Assembly: GCA_017466325.1 (NCBI GenBank)
Contig: JAFTUK010000055.1
Span: forward strand, 21,675-85,674
Direction of reading: 5' to 3'
DNA length: 64,000 nt
Source of the DNA: Bacteroidaceae bacterium
GTDB lineage: Bacteria > Bacteroidota > Bacteroidia > Bacteroidales > Bacteroidaceae
The stretch's first letter is position 1. The number at the start of each line of letters is the position of its first letter. The notes under the pieces were generated by a model, which ran no database searches, was not told where the DNA came from, and saw nothing but the letters and a program-made list of their open reading frames with translations. Made by a program: the position numbers and the translations under genes. Below are positions 1-7,546 of this stretch, piece after piece.

Positions 1-1003
1 TTTCCGGTATGCCACCCGTGTCGAATCCTACGCATGGAGTGCCGCAGGACATTGCCTCGGCTATGGTGTTGGGAAGGTTGTCCTGTAGGGACGGAGTTAC
101 AAAGCAGTCTACTGCCGAGTACAGGCGTGCCATTTCCTTTTCTCCGTTCACGTATGGTATGAAGTGTATTTTGTCCGTGTCCATGCCCAGGTCAGAGTTC
201 AGTATCTCTTCCGTTTTCCCGCCCACGACCACCAGATGCGGTTTGGGCTCGTTCAGGTGTTTCAGTGCTTCCAGCAAGTATGTCATGCCCTTGCGTTTGT
301 CGGTAACTTTCTGGCAAGTGAAGAGAATCAGTTTCTGTGTGCGTGGCAGGGAAAAGACCTCCCTTGCCTCCTGCTGGCTTTGGGGATGGAAAATGTTGTG
401 TGGAATGCAGTTGTTTATGTGCCTGACGTTGGCTTGTGGCATGGCCTCTTGTGCAAGGTCGGTAATCCACTGGCTGCACCCCACAAACCTTATATTGCCC
501 AGGCCGTATATCTCCTGTTTGGTCTTGAACAGCCTCTCTTCCAGGGCAGATATTCTCTTGTCTTCCGTGGCATTTCCCTCTTCCGTGTAGTGCCTTATGC
601 CACGGAAAGGCCACTCGTCGTGCATTGTCCAGACGATACGTTTGCCCGACAACATCATCTGCCTGAGTTGTTTCAGCGATAGCATGCCCTGGTTTACCCA
701 ATGCAGGTGAATGACATCGGCTTCCTGGTATTCCAGTGTGGAAAGGATATCTATTCCGTCCGATGCCAGATCATATTGCCATGTCTGCCGGAAAGGTTTC
801 CGAAGCAGGCACATGAGGCGCAGGCGTTCCAACGCCTTGGGGATGGTGTTCCCGTAGGCTGCCACGTTGACATCGTCTGTCTGTTTGTCGCGCACCAGCA
901 TCTTGGCCTTGATGCCGTTTTTGTTCAGTGCCGTCAGCAGGCGTCTGGCTGCTATGGCGCCACCTCCGGTACGCTCTGTAGTGGATATTATCAGGACCTT
1001 CAT
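1..1003 (-). CDS. GT4-family glycosyltransferase (partial, C-terminus cut by window edge)
   Basis: Reading the minus strand from the ATG at 1003 gives an open frame to the window edge, about 334 residues, without a stop. The start MKVLIISTTERTGGGAIAA has the glycine-rich nucleotide-sugar loop of GT-B enzymes (residues 13-19). The last visible residues include NTIAEAMSCGTPCVGFDTGG, the donor-binding motif with the first Glu of the GT4 EX7E signature. The family normally runs 40-80 residues further, so only the tail is missing. Its start lies 2 bp after the stop of the next minus-strand gene, so the two form one operon. Likely role: transfer of a sugar from a nucleotide donor during surface polysaccharide or LPS synthesis at the inner membrane; donor and acceptor cannot be told. 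Confidence 0.85.
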   Translation of the reverse strand, partial: MKVLIISTTERTGGGAIAARRLLTALNKNGIKAKMLVRDKQTDDVNVAAYGNTIPKALERLRLMCLLRKPFRQTWQYDLASDGIDILSTLEYQEADVIHLHWVNQGMLSLKQLRQMMLSGKRIVWTMHDEWPFRGIRHYTEEGNATEDKRISALEERLFKTKQEIYGLGNIRFVGCSQWITDLAQEAMPQANVRHINNCIPHNIFHPQSQQEAREVFSLPRTQKLILFTCQKVTDKRKGMTYLLEALKHLNEPKPHLVVVGGKTEEILNSDLGMDTDKIHFIPYVNGEKEMARLYSAVDCFVTPSLQDNLPNTIAEAMSCGTPCVGFDTGGIPE

Positions 1004-1005
1004 TG

Positions 1006-2049
1006 TCAGTTGTACTCCTTTCTGCCCATCCATTTCTTCACTCTGTTCCTTATGGCTTGTCCTATATATGAGAAGTTGCCATAGCGTAGGTTCAGGAACA
1101 GTTCCTCAAAACTCCGTGCCACTTTGATGCCGGGATTCATCCATCCCATTATGCGGTACACGCGCTGGCGGTACGGCACATGCTCAATGATGTGCTTTGG
1201 GTGCACCAACGGGGAGGCGGCCTTGCCCACCGGCATGTATGCATCCATTTCGTAGCGCTTCATGGTGAATATGCGGCGGTAGCCTCGTGGCAAAGTCTCC
1301 AGCGTGCCGCCGAAGTGTGTGCTGTCGGCCGTGGCTCCGAGATTGTTGATGAGGTTTCTTTTGGGCACTATGCTGAGGCCGTTGGTCAAGAGCATGTGTG
1401 ACCATAGTATGGTTTCATAGAAAGCCTTGCCCTGACTGCGGTGCTTGCGGCACATGGGCAGGAAGTCGTCGCGGTAGCCACGCTCGCGAACGATCTGTTC
1501 CAGTTGTGCCACCGTCTGCTCGTCATCCAGCCAGGTATAGTGCTCGTCCCACTGGTCTATGACCCTTCGCCATGAAGCCCATCCCCAGATGCTCAGGTTG
1601 GTAGAGAAGAAATAGTCCTCCTGCACGTCCTTTGTCTCCTCCTCTACGTTGAAACCGGCAATCATGGTTATGCGTGTGTCGTGCTCGTAGCGGTCCAGCA
1701 TCTCCTTGCAGAAGTGGAAAAAACTCTGGCTCGGAATGTCGTCATCCTCCAGTACGATGCATTTGTCGCTCATGGAGAATGCCCACTTCTGCGATATGTA
1801 TTCCGAAGGGTCGCAACCGTAGTTCTTCTCCTGATACAGGGTGTGCACCTCGCACTCCCAGTCAATGTCGCTTACCACCTCGCGGCATGCCAGTATGCCG
1901 GGCATGTCCTTCTCGCTTCGGGGACCGTCCTGATAAAGGAACAGTCGTGCCGGGCGTGCTTTCTTTACCTGTTCGAAGACTTGCCCCAACTGGTTGGGGC
2001 GGTTGAAGAACAGAATGAGTACGGAAACGTCTACTAAGGCTTCTTTCAT
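1006..2049 (-). CDS. GT-A fold glycosyltransferase-like protein (HlpA-like family)
   Basis: A 347-residue protein with a GT-A N-terminus: beta strand VSVLILFFNRP at residues 8-18 and an acidic VLEDDDIPS motif near residues 99-107 that would bind the metal and nucleotide sugar. The central WGWASW segment and basic C-terminus resemble the Bacteroidetes proteins often annotated as hemolytic protein HlpA-like or nucleotide-diphospho-sugar transferase. No signal peptide or membrane helix is visible, so it probably acts at the cytoplasmic face. It is transcribed with the GT4 gene at 1-1003 and divergently from the GT2 gene at 2345. Substrate unknown. The family call is from recall of related proteins, not a search. 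Confidence 0.8.
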   Translation of the reverse strand: MKEALVDVSVLILFFNRPNQLGQVFEQVKKARPARLFLYQDGPRSEKDMPGILACREVVSDIDWECEVHTLYQEKNYGCDPSEYISQKWAFSMSDKCIVLEDDDIPSQSFFHFCKEMLDRYEHDTRITMIAGFNVEEETKDVQEDYFFSTNLSIWGWASWRRVIDQWDEHYTWLDDEQTVAQLEQIVRERGYRDDFLPMCRKHRSQGKAFYETILWSHMLLTNGLSIVPKRNLINNLGATADSTHFGGTLETLPRGYRRIFTMKRYEMDAYMPVGKAASPLVHPKHIIEHVPYRQRVYRIMGWMNPGIKVARSFEELFLNLRYGNFSYIGQAIRNRVKKWMGRKEYN

Positions 2050-2110
2050 GGTTTATTCGTGCTTAAGGCGTATCAAAGATACGATTTAGCGAGAGAAATG
2101 CCAAATTTAT

Positions 2111-2291
2111 TTTGCTTTTTCGCTTGCTTAATCGTAACTTTGACTCCCGTCTTAGTTACTCCCGCTCGGAAAAATCAAAATACCTTTGCTTTTTCGCTCG
2201 CTTAATCGTAACTTTGACTCCCGTCTTAGTTACTCCCGCTCGGAAAAATCAAAATACTTTTGCTTTTTCGCTCGCTTAATCGTAACTTTGA
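2111..2291 (+). repeat. Tandem 74-bp promoter-bearing repeat, 2.4 copies
   Basis: Units start at 2111, 2185 and 2259, exactly 74 bp apart; the third ends just after its promoter. Each begins TTTGCTTTTTCGCT, continues CGCTTAATCGTAACTTTGAC and ends CTCGGAAAAATCAAAATAC. Each contains a full Bacteroidetes promoter. The unit ends and beginnings form an imperfect AT-rich hairpin (GAAAAAtCAAAA against TTTTGcTTTTTC). Related copies lie at 9004-9160 (opposite strand), 35435-35626 and, as a single core, at 4039-4069. Confidence 0.9.
2259..2290 (+). promoter_or_regulatory. Bacteroidetes-type promoter for the GT2 gene (third of three in tandem)
   Basis: TTTG at 2259-2262 and TAACTTTG at 2283-2290 are separated by 20 bp, matching TTTG-N19..21-TAnnTTTG. 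Identical pairs sit at 2111/2135 and 2185/2209. Initiation is expected near 2297, giving a leader of about 48 nt before the ATG at 2345. Confidence 0.8.
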
Positions 2292-2344
2292 CCACACTAA
2301 CAGAGAAATGACAGGTATCTACCCAAGAATAGGACATTAAAGAC

Positions 2345-3211
2345 ATGTTTGACATCAGACTCTTCATCGAGAAGTTGAAACTCTCCTTCCAGAAGCGTAC
2401 GGGAGTTGTGCAGGCCAAAAAGAGTTATGCCACCTGGCTGGCAAAGGGCTATGTAAAGGAACCGTTGGTAAGTATAGTGCTGCAATCGCACAACAAGAGT
2501 TTGCAGATAAGGCACATTCTGCCCAAACTGCGTGCTTGGGGCGATAGCCTGGAGATTGTCATCATTGATGACGGTTCGGACATCAGCCATACACAGGCCC
2601 TGGCCGAGTCTCTGACCGGAGCAAATGAGTTTCTCGTGCGTGCCAACGACCTTTACGAGAATGTCACTTATGATAAGGCAATACGCTTTGCCAACGGCAA
2701 GTATATCGCCTTGTTGCAGGACGATGACGACTTTGATGACACCTCATGGATAGACAATGCCCTGAGATATTTTGATGCTCACCCACACCTGGCTATTTTG
2801 GGAGGCAAGGATGGGTTGGATATGGAATTTGAACACGACAGACAGACTGCCCATGGCGGCAAGAAGGCAGACGGCGACAGGGAGTTCCTGTTTGTGGTGA
2901 GCGTGAACCGTGCCCCAATGTGGCTTAACAAGGAGTTGTTCTGCCGTCATCTTCATCACATCGATTTCAGTTTCGCACCCTTCCAGTTTGACGACTACGA
3001 ACTGTGTGCCCGCGCATGGTTGCAGGGCTTGCAGGTTGGATGGTACGATGCCAAGTTCAAATCACTCAGCGTGGGAGGTATGCGCCTGTGGAATGGTTCT
3101 TTCACCCAGGAGCAGACGCAACGAAACGGCAAGAGGCTTTATGCCATGTATGCCGACAAGATAGAGGAGATACGCAAAAAGGTAGAAGCATGCAATGCTC
3201 TGGAAGCGTGA
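2345..3211 (+). CDS. Glycosyltransferase family 2
   Basis: A 288-residue GT2 enzyme. Strand LVSIVLQSHN (41-50) is followed by IIDDGS (73-78), the nucleotide-binding aspartates, and LLQDDDDF (123-130), the DXD-type metal site. The segment around FDDYELCARAWLQG (about 218-231) is typical of the C-terminal galactosyltransferase-like extension. There is no membrane segment, so it should act in the cytosol on a lipid-linked glycan. The ATG at 2345 follows the repeat promoters directly. It is 56 bp ahead of the IspD-family gene on the same strand, so the two may be co-transcribed. Acceptor and donor sugars are unknown. Confidence 0.88.
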   Translation: MFDIRLFIEKLKLSFQKRTGVVQAKKSYATWLAKGYVKEPLVSIVLQSHNKSLQIRHILPKLRAWGDSLEIVIIDDGSDISHTQALAESLTGANEFLVRANDLYENVTYDKAIRFANGKYIALLQDDDDFDDTSWIDNALRYFDAHPHLAILGGKDGLDMEFEHDRQTAHGGKKADGDREFLFVVSVNRAPMWLNKELFCRHLHHIDFSFAPFQFDDYELCARAWLQGLQVGWYDAKFKSLSVGGMRLWNGSFTQEQTQRNGKRLYAMYADKIEEIRKKVEACNALEA

Positions 3212-3267
3212 GCGCCTGTGTGCTTGAACTACAATAGTCTTATCCGAAGAATAATCGTTTAGAAGAC

Positions 3268-3939
3268 ATGAACATAGCCATACTGTTGGCCGGAGGAAGC
3301 GGCAACCGTTTCGGTGCTGACCGTCCCAAGCAGTTTCTGGAAGTGGACGGATGCACGGTGCTTGAACACAGCATCAGGGCATTCCACCGCTCTCCGTTGG
3401 TGGATGAGATTGTAATCATCACCCGTCAGGATTTTGTAGAAGAGGTAAGTCAGATGGCCTCTGCCTATCCCAAGGTGAAGCACGTCCGCCCTGGTGGCAA
3501 GGAGCGCTACCACAGCACCCTGTCGGCTTTGGAGGTCTGCACGGATCCCGAGGACCTGCTTCTTATCCACGATGCCGTGCGCCCCTTGGTGAGCGAGGCA
3601 ATCATTTCCAGGTGCGTGGAGGCTCTTGCCCGATACGATGCCGTGGGAGTGGCGGTACCCAGTACGGACACCATTGTCCGCGTGGATGAGAACGAATGTA
3701 TTGTGGAGACCTTGCCGCGTGCCGTGCTCCGTAACATGCAGACACCCCAGGGGTTCCGCCAGAAGGTTCTCCGCCAGGCTTTCAACCTCGGTCTGCAGGA
3801 CCCGCATTTTGCCCCCACCGACGATTGCGGCGTGGTGAGAAGGTACCTGCCCGATGTGCCCATACGCATAGTGGAGGGCGAGGTTACGAACATCAAGATA
3901 ACCTACCCCAAGGATCTGGAGATGATTAGAAAGGTTTGA
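3268..3939 (+). CDS. ispD: 2-C-methyl-D-erythritol 4-phosphate cytidylyltransferase (IspD family)
   Basis: A 223-residue cytidylyltransferase, normal length for IspD. It shows the CTP-binding LLAGGSGNRFG...PKQF block (residues 6-23), GGKER (77-81) and the signature IHDAVRPLV (100-108). IspD joins CTP and methylerythritol phosphate in the MEP isoprenoid pathway; dxr, the step before it, is at 50543. The same family includes ribitol-5-phosphate cytidylyltransferases that make CDP-ribitol for surface polymers. The polysaccharide neighbourhood leaves that reading open, though no LicD or ribitol-phosphate dehydrogenase partner is visible here. Confidence 0.87.
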   Translation: MNIAILLAGGSGNRFGADRPKQFLEVDGCTVLEHSIRAFHRSPLVDEIVIITRQDFVEEVSQMASAYPKVKHVRPGGKERYHSTLSALEVCTDPEDLLLIHDAVRPLVSEAIISRCVEALARYDAVGVAVPSTDTIVRVDENECIVETLPRAVLRNMQTPQGFRQKVLRQAFNLGLQDPHFAPTDDCGVVRRYLPDVPIRIVEGEVTNIKITYPKDLEMIRKV

Positions 3940-4038
3940 CGTTGAAGAAGAGAAACAAAACGGAGAACTTTACGAACGGGAAATGACAATCGAACTATGT
4001 TTCAGGTTAGTTCCTACTATAAAAAACATATAATCTAC

Positions 4039-4069
4039 TTTGTACTTCCCTCGCTTAATCGTATATTTG
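4039..4069 (+). promoter_or_regulatory. Promoter of the restriction-modification operon
   Basis: TTTG at 4039-4042, a 19-bp spacer, and TATATTTG at 4062-4069. The spacer holds CTCGCTTAATCGTA, the same core as the tandem repeats at 2111, 9004 and 35435, so this operon is driven by a divergent single copy of that element. The ATG of the methylase follows 25 bp downstream. Confidence 0.75.
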
Positions 4070-4094
4070 CAAGCAGAACAAAAACATACAAGCA

Positions 4095-5075
4095 ATGGCT
4101 AAGGCAAAACCTTTTGTCAAGTGGGTGGGCGGAAAAGGCCAACTCATCGACCAACTGGAAGCGCTGCTTCCCGCTGACTTTGACACAAGGGAGAACGTTA
4201 CCTACATAGAGCCTTTCGTGGGTGGAGGAGCAATGCTCTTCTATATGTTGCAGACGCATCCCAATATCAAGTCGGCCGTAATAAATGACATAAATACAGA
4301 CCTCATCATCTGTTACCGTGTGGTGAGGGACAATCCAGATGCTCTTGTATCCTCACTTTCCAAGATACAGAAGGAGTATTATTCTCTTTCAAATGAGGAT
4401 GTGCGAAAGGAAATGTTCCTGCAGATGCGCGACAGGTATAATACAAAGGCTCTGGACGACATAGAGAACTCCACGTTGTTCTTCTTCCTGAACCGTACAT
4501 GCTTCAATGGCTTGTATCGTGTGAACAAGAGCAACAAGTTTAATGTGCCGTTTGGCAAATACTCTTCGCCTACTATCTGCGATGCTTCAACCATATATGC
4601 TGATAGCGAATTGTTGCAGAATGTGACTATCCTGAACGCTGATTTCGAAGAGACATTGAATCATGCTACGGGCAATACCTTGTTCTACTTTGACCCTCCA
4701 TACCGTCCGCTGAGCGACACTTCCAGTTTCAATGACTATACCAAGGAGGCATTCAACGACGATGCTCAGCGCAGGTTAAAACTATTCTGTGACAGAGTGC
4801 ACGAACATGGGTACAGTTTCATGCTGAGCAATTCCGATTGCCTGGGCAAGAATGAGCAGGATCGTTTCTTTGACGACCTTTATGCCGATTACAGCATTGA
4901 CAGGGTTTGGGCTTCAAGAAGCATCAATTCCGTAGCATCCAAAAGGGGTAAATTGACGGAAATCCTTGTCCATAACTATGCGGCCGTCAAAGGAGCGAGA
5001 AACATATATCCCATAATTAACCAACAAGCAACCCACGTAGCCGAAGATGAGTGCACATACAGAATTGGAGTTTGA
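4095..5075 (+). CDS. dam: DNA adenine-N6 methyltransferase, DpnM/Dam class (GATC)
   Basis: A 326-residue alpha-class adenine methyltransferase. The AdoMet motif I region is KWVGGKGQLI (9-18) with YIEPFVGGGA (37-46), and the catalytic motif IV is DPPY at 200-203. This arrangement and the overall sequence match the Dam/DpnM/M1.MboI group, which methylates adenine in GATC. It is the first gene of a four-gene locus and overlaps the restriction gene by 29 bp. It would protect host DNA from the DpnII-type nuclease next door. GATC specificity is inferred from the family and partner. Confidence 0.9.
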   Translation: MAKAKPFVKWVGGKGQLIDQLEALLPADFDTRENVTYIEPFVGGGAMLFYMLQTHPNIKSAVINDINTDLIICYRVVRDNPDALVSSLSKIQKEYYSLSNEDVRKEMFLQMRDRYNTKALDDIENSTLFFFLNRTCFNGLYRVNKSNKFNVPFGKYSSPTICDASTIYADSELLQNVTILNADFEETLNHATGNTLFYFDPPYRPLSDTSSFNDYTKEAFNDDAQRRLKLFCDRVHEHGYSFMLSNSDCLGKNEQDRFFDDLYADYSIDRVWASRSINSVASKRGKLTEILVHNYAAVKGARNIYPIINQQATHVAEDECTYRIGV

Positions 5076-5895
5076 GGTGTTCATGTCCCAACTGAAGGAC
5101 ACCAACCAGACCTTGGGATTCTTCTGCGATTTTGAGAAGATATCGCAGAATGTACGCAACATAGAAATCAGTCTCAACATGCTGAATTATCTCATTGGCA
5201 AAACCGACACAGAGGCTGCTGTCAATGATATTTGGCAAAGGGATAGCAGTGCCTTCAATGTGATGGACATCCTGATTGCCGTCAGAGACGATGGCAAGAA
5301 GAAGGTGATAGATTCGCTTGGCGAATGCGTTTTGCTGAAGCAGTTGTTTGCTTCTCCCGAAGGAGTGGTTGAATTCCTGAACGAGACGGGGTTGACCGAA
5401 CTGCTCAGGAGTAACCGCATCAAGGATTTGGTGGATTATGTATTTGGCATAGAAACCGGTTTGGATTCAAATGCTCGCAAGAACAGAAGCGGGCACATCA
5501 TGGAGGACACCGTTCAGGCAATTTTTGAAGAAGCGAACATCCAGTTCGGCAAGGAAGTCTATTCAAGCGAATATCCATTACTGACAGAGGTCCTGGGCGA
5601 GGACGAAAAGCGCTTTGACTTTGTCATCGAAACTCCTGCCAAGGTATATCTCATTGAGGTTAATTTCTATAGTGGCGGCGGTTCCAAACTAAACGAGGTG
5701 GCACGTTCCTATTCGGACATTGCACCAAAGATAAATTCTGTGGAAGGATATGAATTCGTGTGGATAACAGACGGCATTGGTTGGAGGAGTGCAAAGAATA
5801 AATTACAGGAGGCCTATTCTATTATTCCAAGCATATATAATCTTACAGATATTGCTGAATTTATAAAACTCGTCAAACAGTCAAATTTAATATGA
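5047..5895 (+). CDS. DpnII-type restriction endonuclease (GATC)
   Basis: A 282-residue protein with the hallmarks of the DpnII/MboI family: SNARKNRSG at 141-149 and a PD-(D/E)XK-like core RFDFVIETP...YLIEVNFYSGGGSKLNE with Asp191 and Glu204 as likely metal ligands, followed by Asn206 where many nucleases have Lys. These enzymes cut unmethylated GATC. The gene overlaps the methylase end by 29 bp if the ATG at 5047 is used; an internal ATG at 5083 would nearly remove the overlap, so the start is uncertain. The stop overlaps the next ATG by 4 bp, showing translational coupling. Confidence 0.88.
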   Translation: MSAHTELEFEVFMSQLKDTNQTLGFFCDFEKISQNVRNIEISLNMLNYLIGKTDTEAAVNDIWQRDSSAFNVMDILIAVRDDGKKKVIDSLGECVLLKQLFASPEGVVEFLNETGLTELLRSNRIKDLVDYVFGIETGLDSNARKNRSGHIMEDTVQAIFEEANIQFGKEVYSSEYPLLTEVLGEDEKRFDFVIETPAKVYLIEVNFYSGGGSKLNEVARSYSDIAPKINSVEGYEFVWITDGIGWRSAKNKLQEAYSIIPSIYNLTDIAEFIKLVKQSNLI

Positions 5896-6416
5896 TCAAG
5901 GGTGGCGTAGGTGGTGGTAATACCATCACTGGATTAATATACGAAGGCAAGGTAGATCTTGCTACCTATCTTTCTCAGCAAAAGAATTATGAGGTAAAGG
6001 GTTCCGACGTCCTTTATAATGGAGATGTAGTAGCTTATGTTTTTAAGAAACACGAGTTTTACAGATTCTTGAAGGCAAATGGCGTTGACTGGAAAAAAAT
6101 AATTTCAAGTCAGCTACTCCCAGACAACTGCATCTATGTAATTGTCAATAACACTCTGTTCATTATTGAAGTAAAAAACCAGAGTGTTAAAGGTAGTGTT
6201 GATGAAAAGTTACAGACTTGTGATTTCAAGAGAAAACAATATATTAAATTGTTATCCCAGTTGAATATTGAAGTAGAATATGTTTATATATTAAGCCAGT
6301 GGTTCAAGAAGCCCAAATACAGGGATGTGTTGGATTACATTATTAGTGTAAATTGTCATTTTTATTTTGATTATATACCACTTCAAAAATTAGGTTTGCC
6401 TGTCCCCGAGCAATGA
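5892..6416 (+). CDS. Small PD-(D/E)XK-like nuclease of unknown specificity
   Basis: A 174-residue protein with no membrane segment. It starts with a glycine-rich block (MIKGGVGGGNTITGLIYEGK), where Glu18 could be the accessory acid. A literal PD at 77-78 is followed 14 residues later by EVK at 93-95, then NQSVKGSVDEKLQT. That is the order expected of a PD-(D/E)XK nuclease core. I do not recognise the family. The reading frame is coupled by ATGA overlaps to both the DpnII gene and the downstream methylase, so it belongs to the locus. Base composition is more AT-rich than its neighbours, suggesting separate acquisition. It may cut DNA with its own specificity or assist the DpnII enzyme. Confidence 0.65.
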   Translation: MIKGGVGGGNTITGLIYEGKVDLATYLSQQKNYEVKGSDVLYNGDVVAYVFKKHEFYRFLKANGVDWKKIISSQLLPDNCIYVIVNNTLFIIEVKNQSVKGSVDEKLQTCDFKRKQYIKLLSQLNIEVEYVYILSQWFKKPKYRDVLDYIISVNCHFYFDYIPLQKLGLPVPEQ

Positions 6417-7291
6417 TTCCTTCATACTATAAATCACCCAATCGCGATTTCACCCTGCTTCATGGCGACTGTATTCAACTGCTAAGGGAATTCGATTTCA
6501 GGTTCGACATGATCTTTGCCGACCCTCCATACTTCCTGTCCAGCGGAGGCATATCGTGCCAGAGCGGCAAGGTGGTGTGTGTGGACAAGGGAGCGTGGGA
6601 CAAGCCCACCACCACGGAGGATATGGATGCCTTCAACCTTGAATGGCTCACGCAATGCCACCGCCACCTCAAGGAGAACGGAACGATATGGATTTCGGGC
6701 ACGCATCACAACATCTTCAGCGTTCAGCAACAACTGATTAAACTCGGATTCAAGATACTTAATGTCATCACTTGGGCAAAGACCAATCCTGCACCTAACA
6801 TTTCTTGCCGATACTTCACATACTCCACCGAGTTTGTCATTTGGGCACGCAAGTCAAGAAAGGTGGCACATCAGTACAATTATGAACTGATGAAGCAACT
6901 GAACGATGACAAGCAGATGACCGATGTGTGGCAACTGCCTACTATAGGCCGATGGGAAAAGTCCTGCGGCAAGCACCCGACTCAAAAGCCCCTGGCATTG
7001 CTCTCGCGCATCATCCTTGCTTCCACCCAGCCAGGCCAATGGATTCTTGACCCCTTTGCGGGAAGCAGCACCACAGGCATAGCCTCCACTCTGCTCGGGC
7101 GCCGTTTTCTTGGCATAGAACGTGAAAAAGAATTTGTAGAGATGAGCCGCAAAAGGCGCGAAGGACTGGAAGACACAGGCATAGCAGAACTATACCGTTC
7201 AAAGATAAAGGACCTCTCCAAACTGAACCTCACCTCTGCCGGAATGCTATGCGAGGATGACGCGAACATGTACGGAGGCTTGCCGTTTTGA
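6413..7291 (+). CDS. Beta-class DNA methyltransferase (DpnA / M.MboII-like)
   Basis: A 292-residue methyltransferase with motif order IV then I. DPPYFLSSGGISCQSGK begins at 37, and the AdoMet loop DPFAGSSTTG (213-222) follows HPTQKP (188-193). That order defines the beta class, as in DpnA, M2.MboI and M1.MboII. In DpnII loci the second methylase protects GATC, including single-stranded DNA. Alternatively it pairs with the small nuclease just upstream and recognises another site; the sequence alone does not decide. It overlaps that nuclease by 4 bp and is the last gene of the locus. Confidence 0.87.
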   Translation: MIPSYYKSPNRDFTLLHGDCIQLLREFDFRFDMIFADPPYFLSSGGISCQSGKVVCVDKGAWDKPTTTEDMDAFNLEWLTQCHRHLKENGTIWISGTHHNIFSVQQQLIKLGFKILNVITWAKTNPAPNISCRYFTYSTEFVIWARKSRKVAHQYNYELMKQLNDDKQMTDVWQLPTIGRWEKSCGKHPTQKPLALLSRIILASTQPGQWILDPFAGSSTTGIASTLLGRRFLGIEREKEFVEMSRKRREGLEDTGIAELYRSKIKDLSKLNLTSAGMLCEDDANMYGGLPF

Positions 7292-7445
7292 TTTGATTCC
7301 TCAGACACTAAAACTCTTTTTGAGGTTTCCTGGTCAATATGGTAGTATTGCTTATTTCTTAGAATGGCACAATAACTACGAGGGTTCTTGGCTTGTTGCT
7401 CTCTTTTCATCCATTCTCGTTCACTTTGTTTGTATCAGTCCTTTT

Positions 7446-7514
7446 AATAGGAGTACTCCAGTCTTCATAGTAGGAGTACTGGAGTACTCTTAGTAGGAGG
7501 ACTGGTTTGTTGTC
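7446..7514 (+). repeat. 23-bp-period tandem array (three units) in a 255-bp intergenic gap
   Basis: Units start at 7446, 7469 and 7492, exactly 23 bp apart. The first two share the core A(A/G)TAGGAGTACT, followed by CCAG in the first and GGAGTACTCTT in the second; the third begins AGTAGGAGGACTGG. The GGAGTACTCC and GAGTACTC parts are palindromic. The array lies between the convergent methylase and flippase genes. The rest of 7292-7546 shows no gene. A similar 23-bp-period array is at 27523. Confidence 0.8.
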
Positions 7515-7546
7515 CCGATACAATGATGGGGGTGACGGGTGGAAAT

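Noticed and set aside
3268-3939. Ribitol-5-phosphate cytidylyltransferase as the main call
   Set aside because: The signature fits both roles, but no ribitol pathway partner is nearby and dxr is present in the window, so IspD is preferred.
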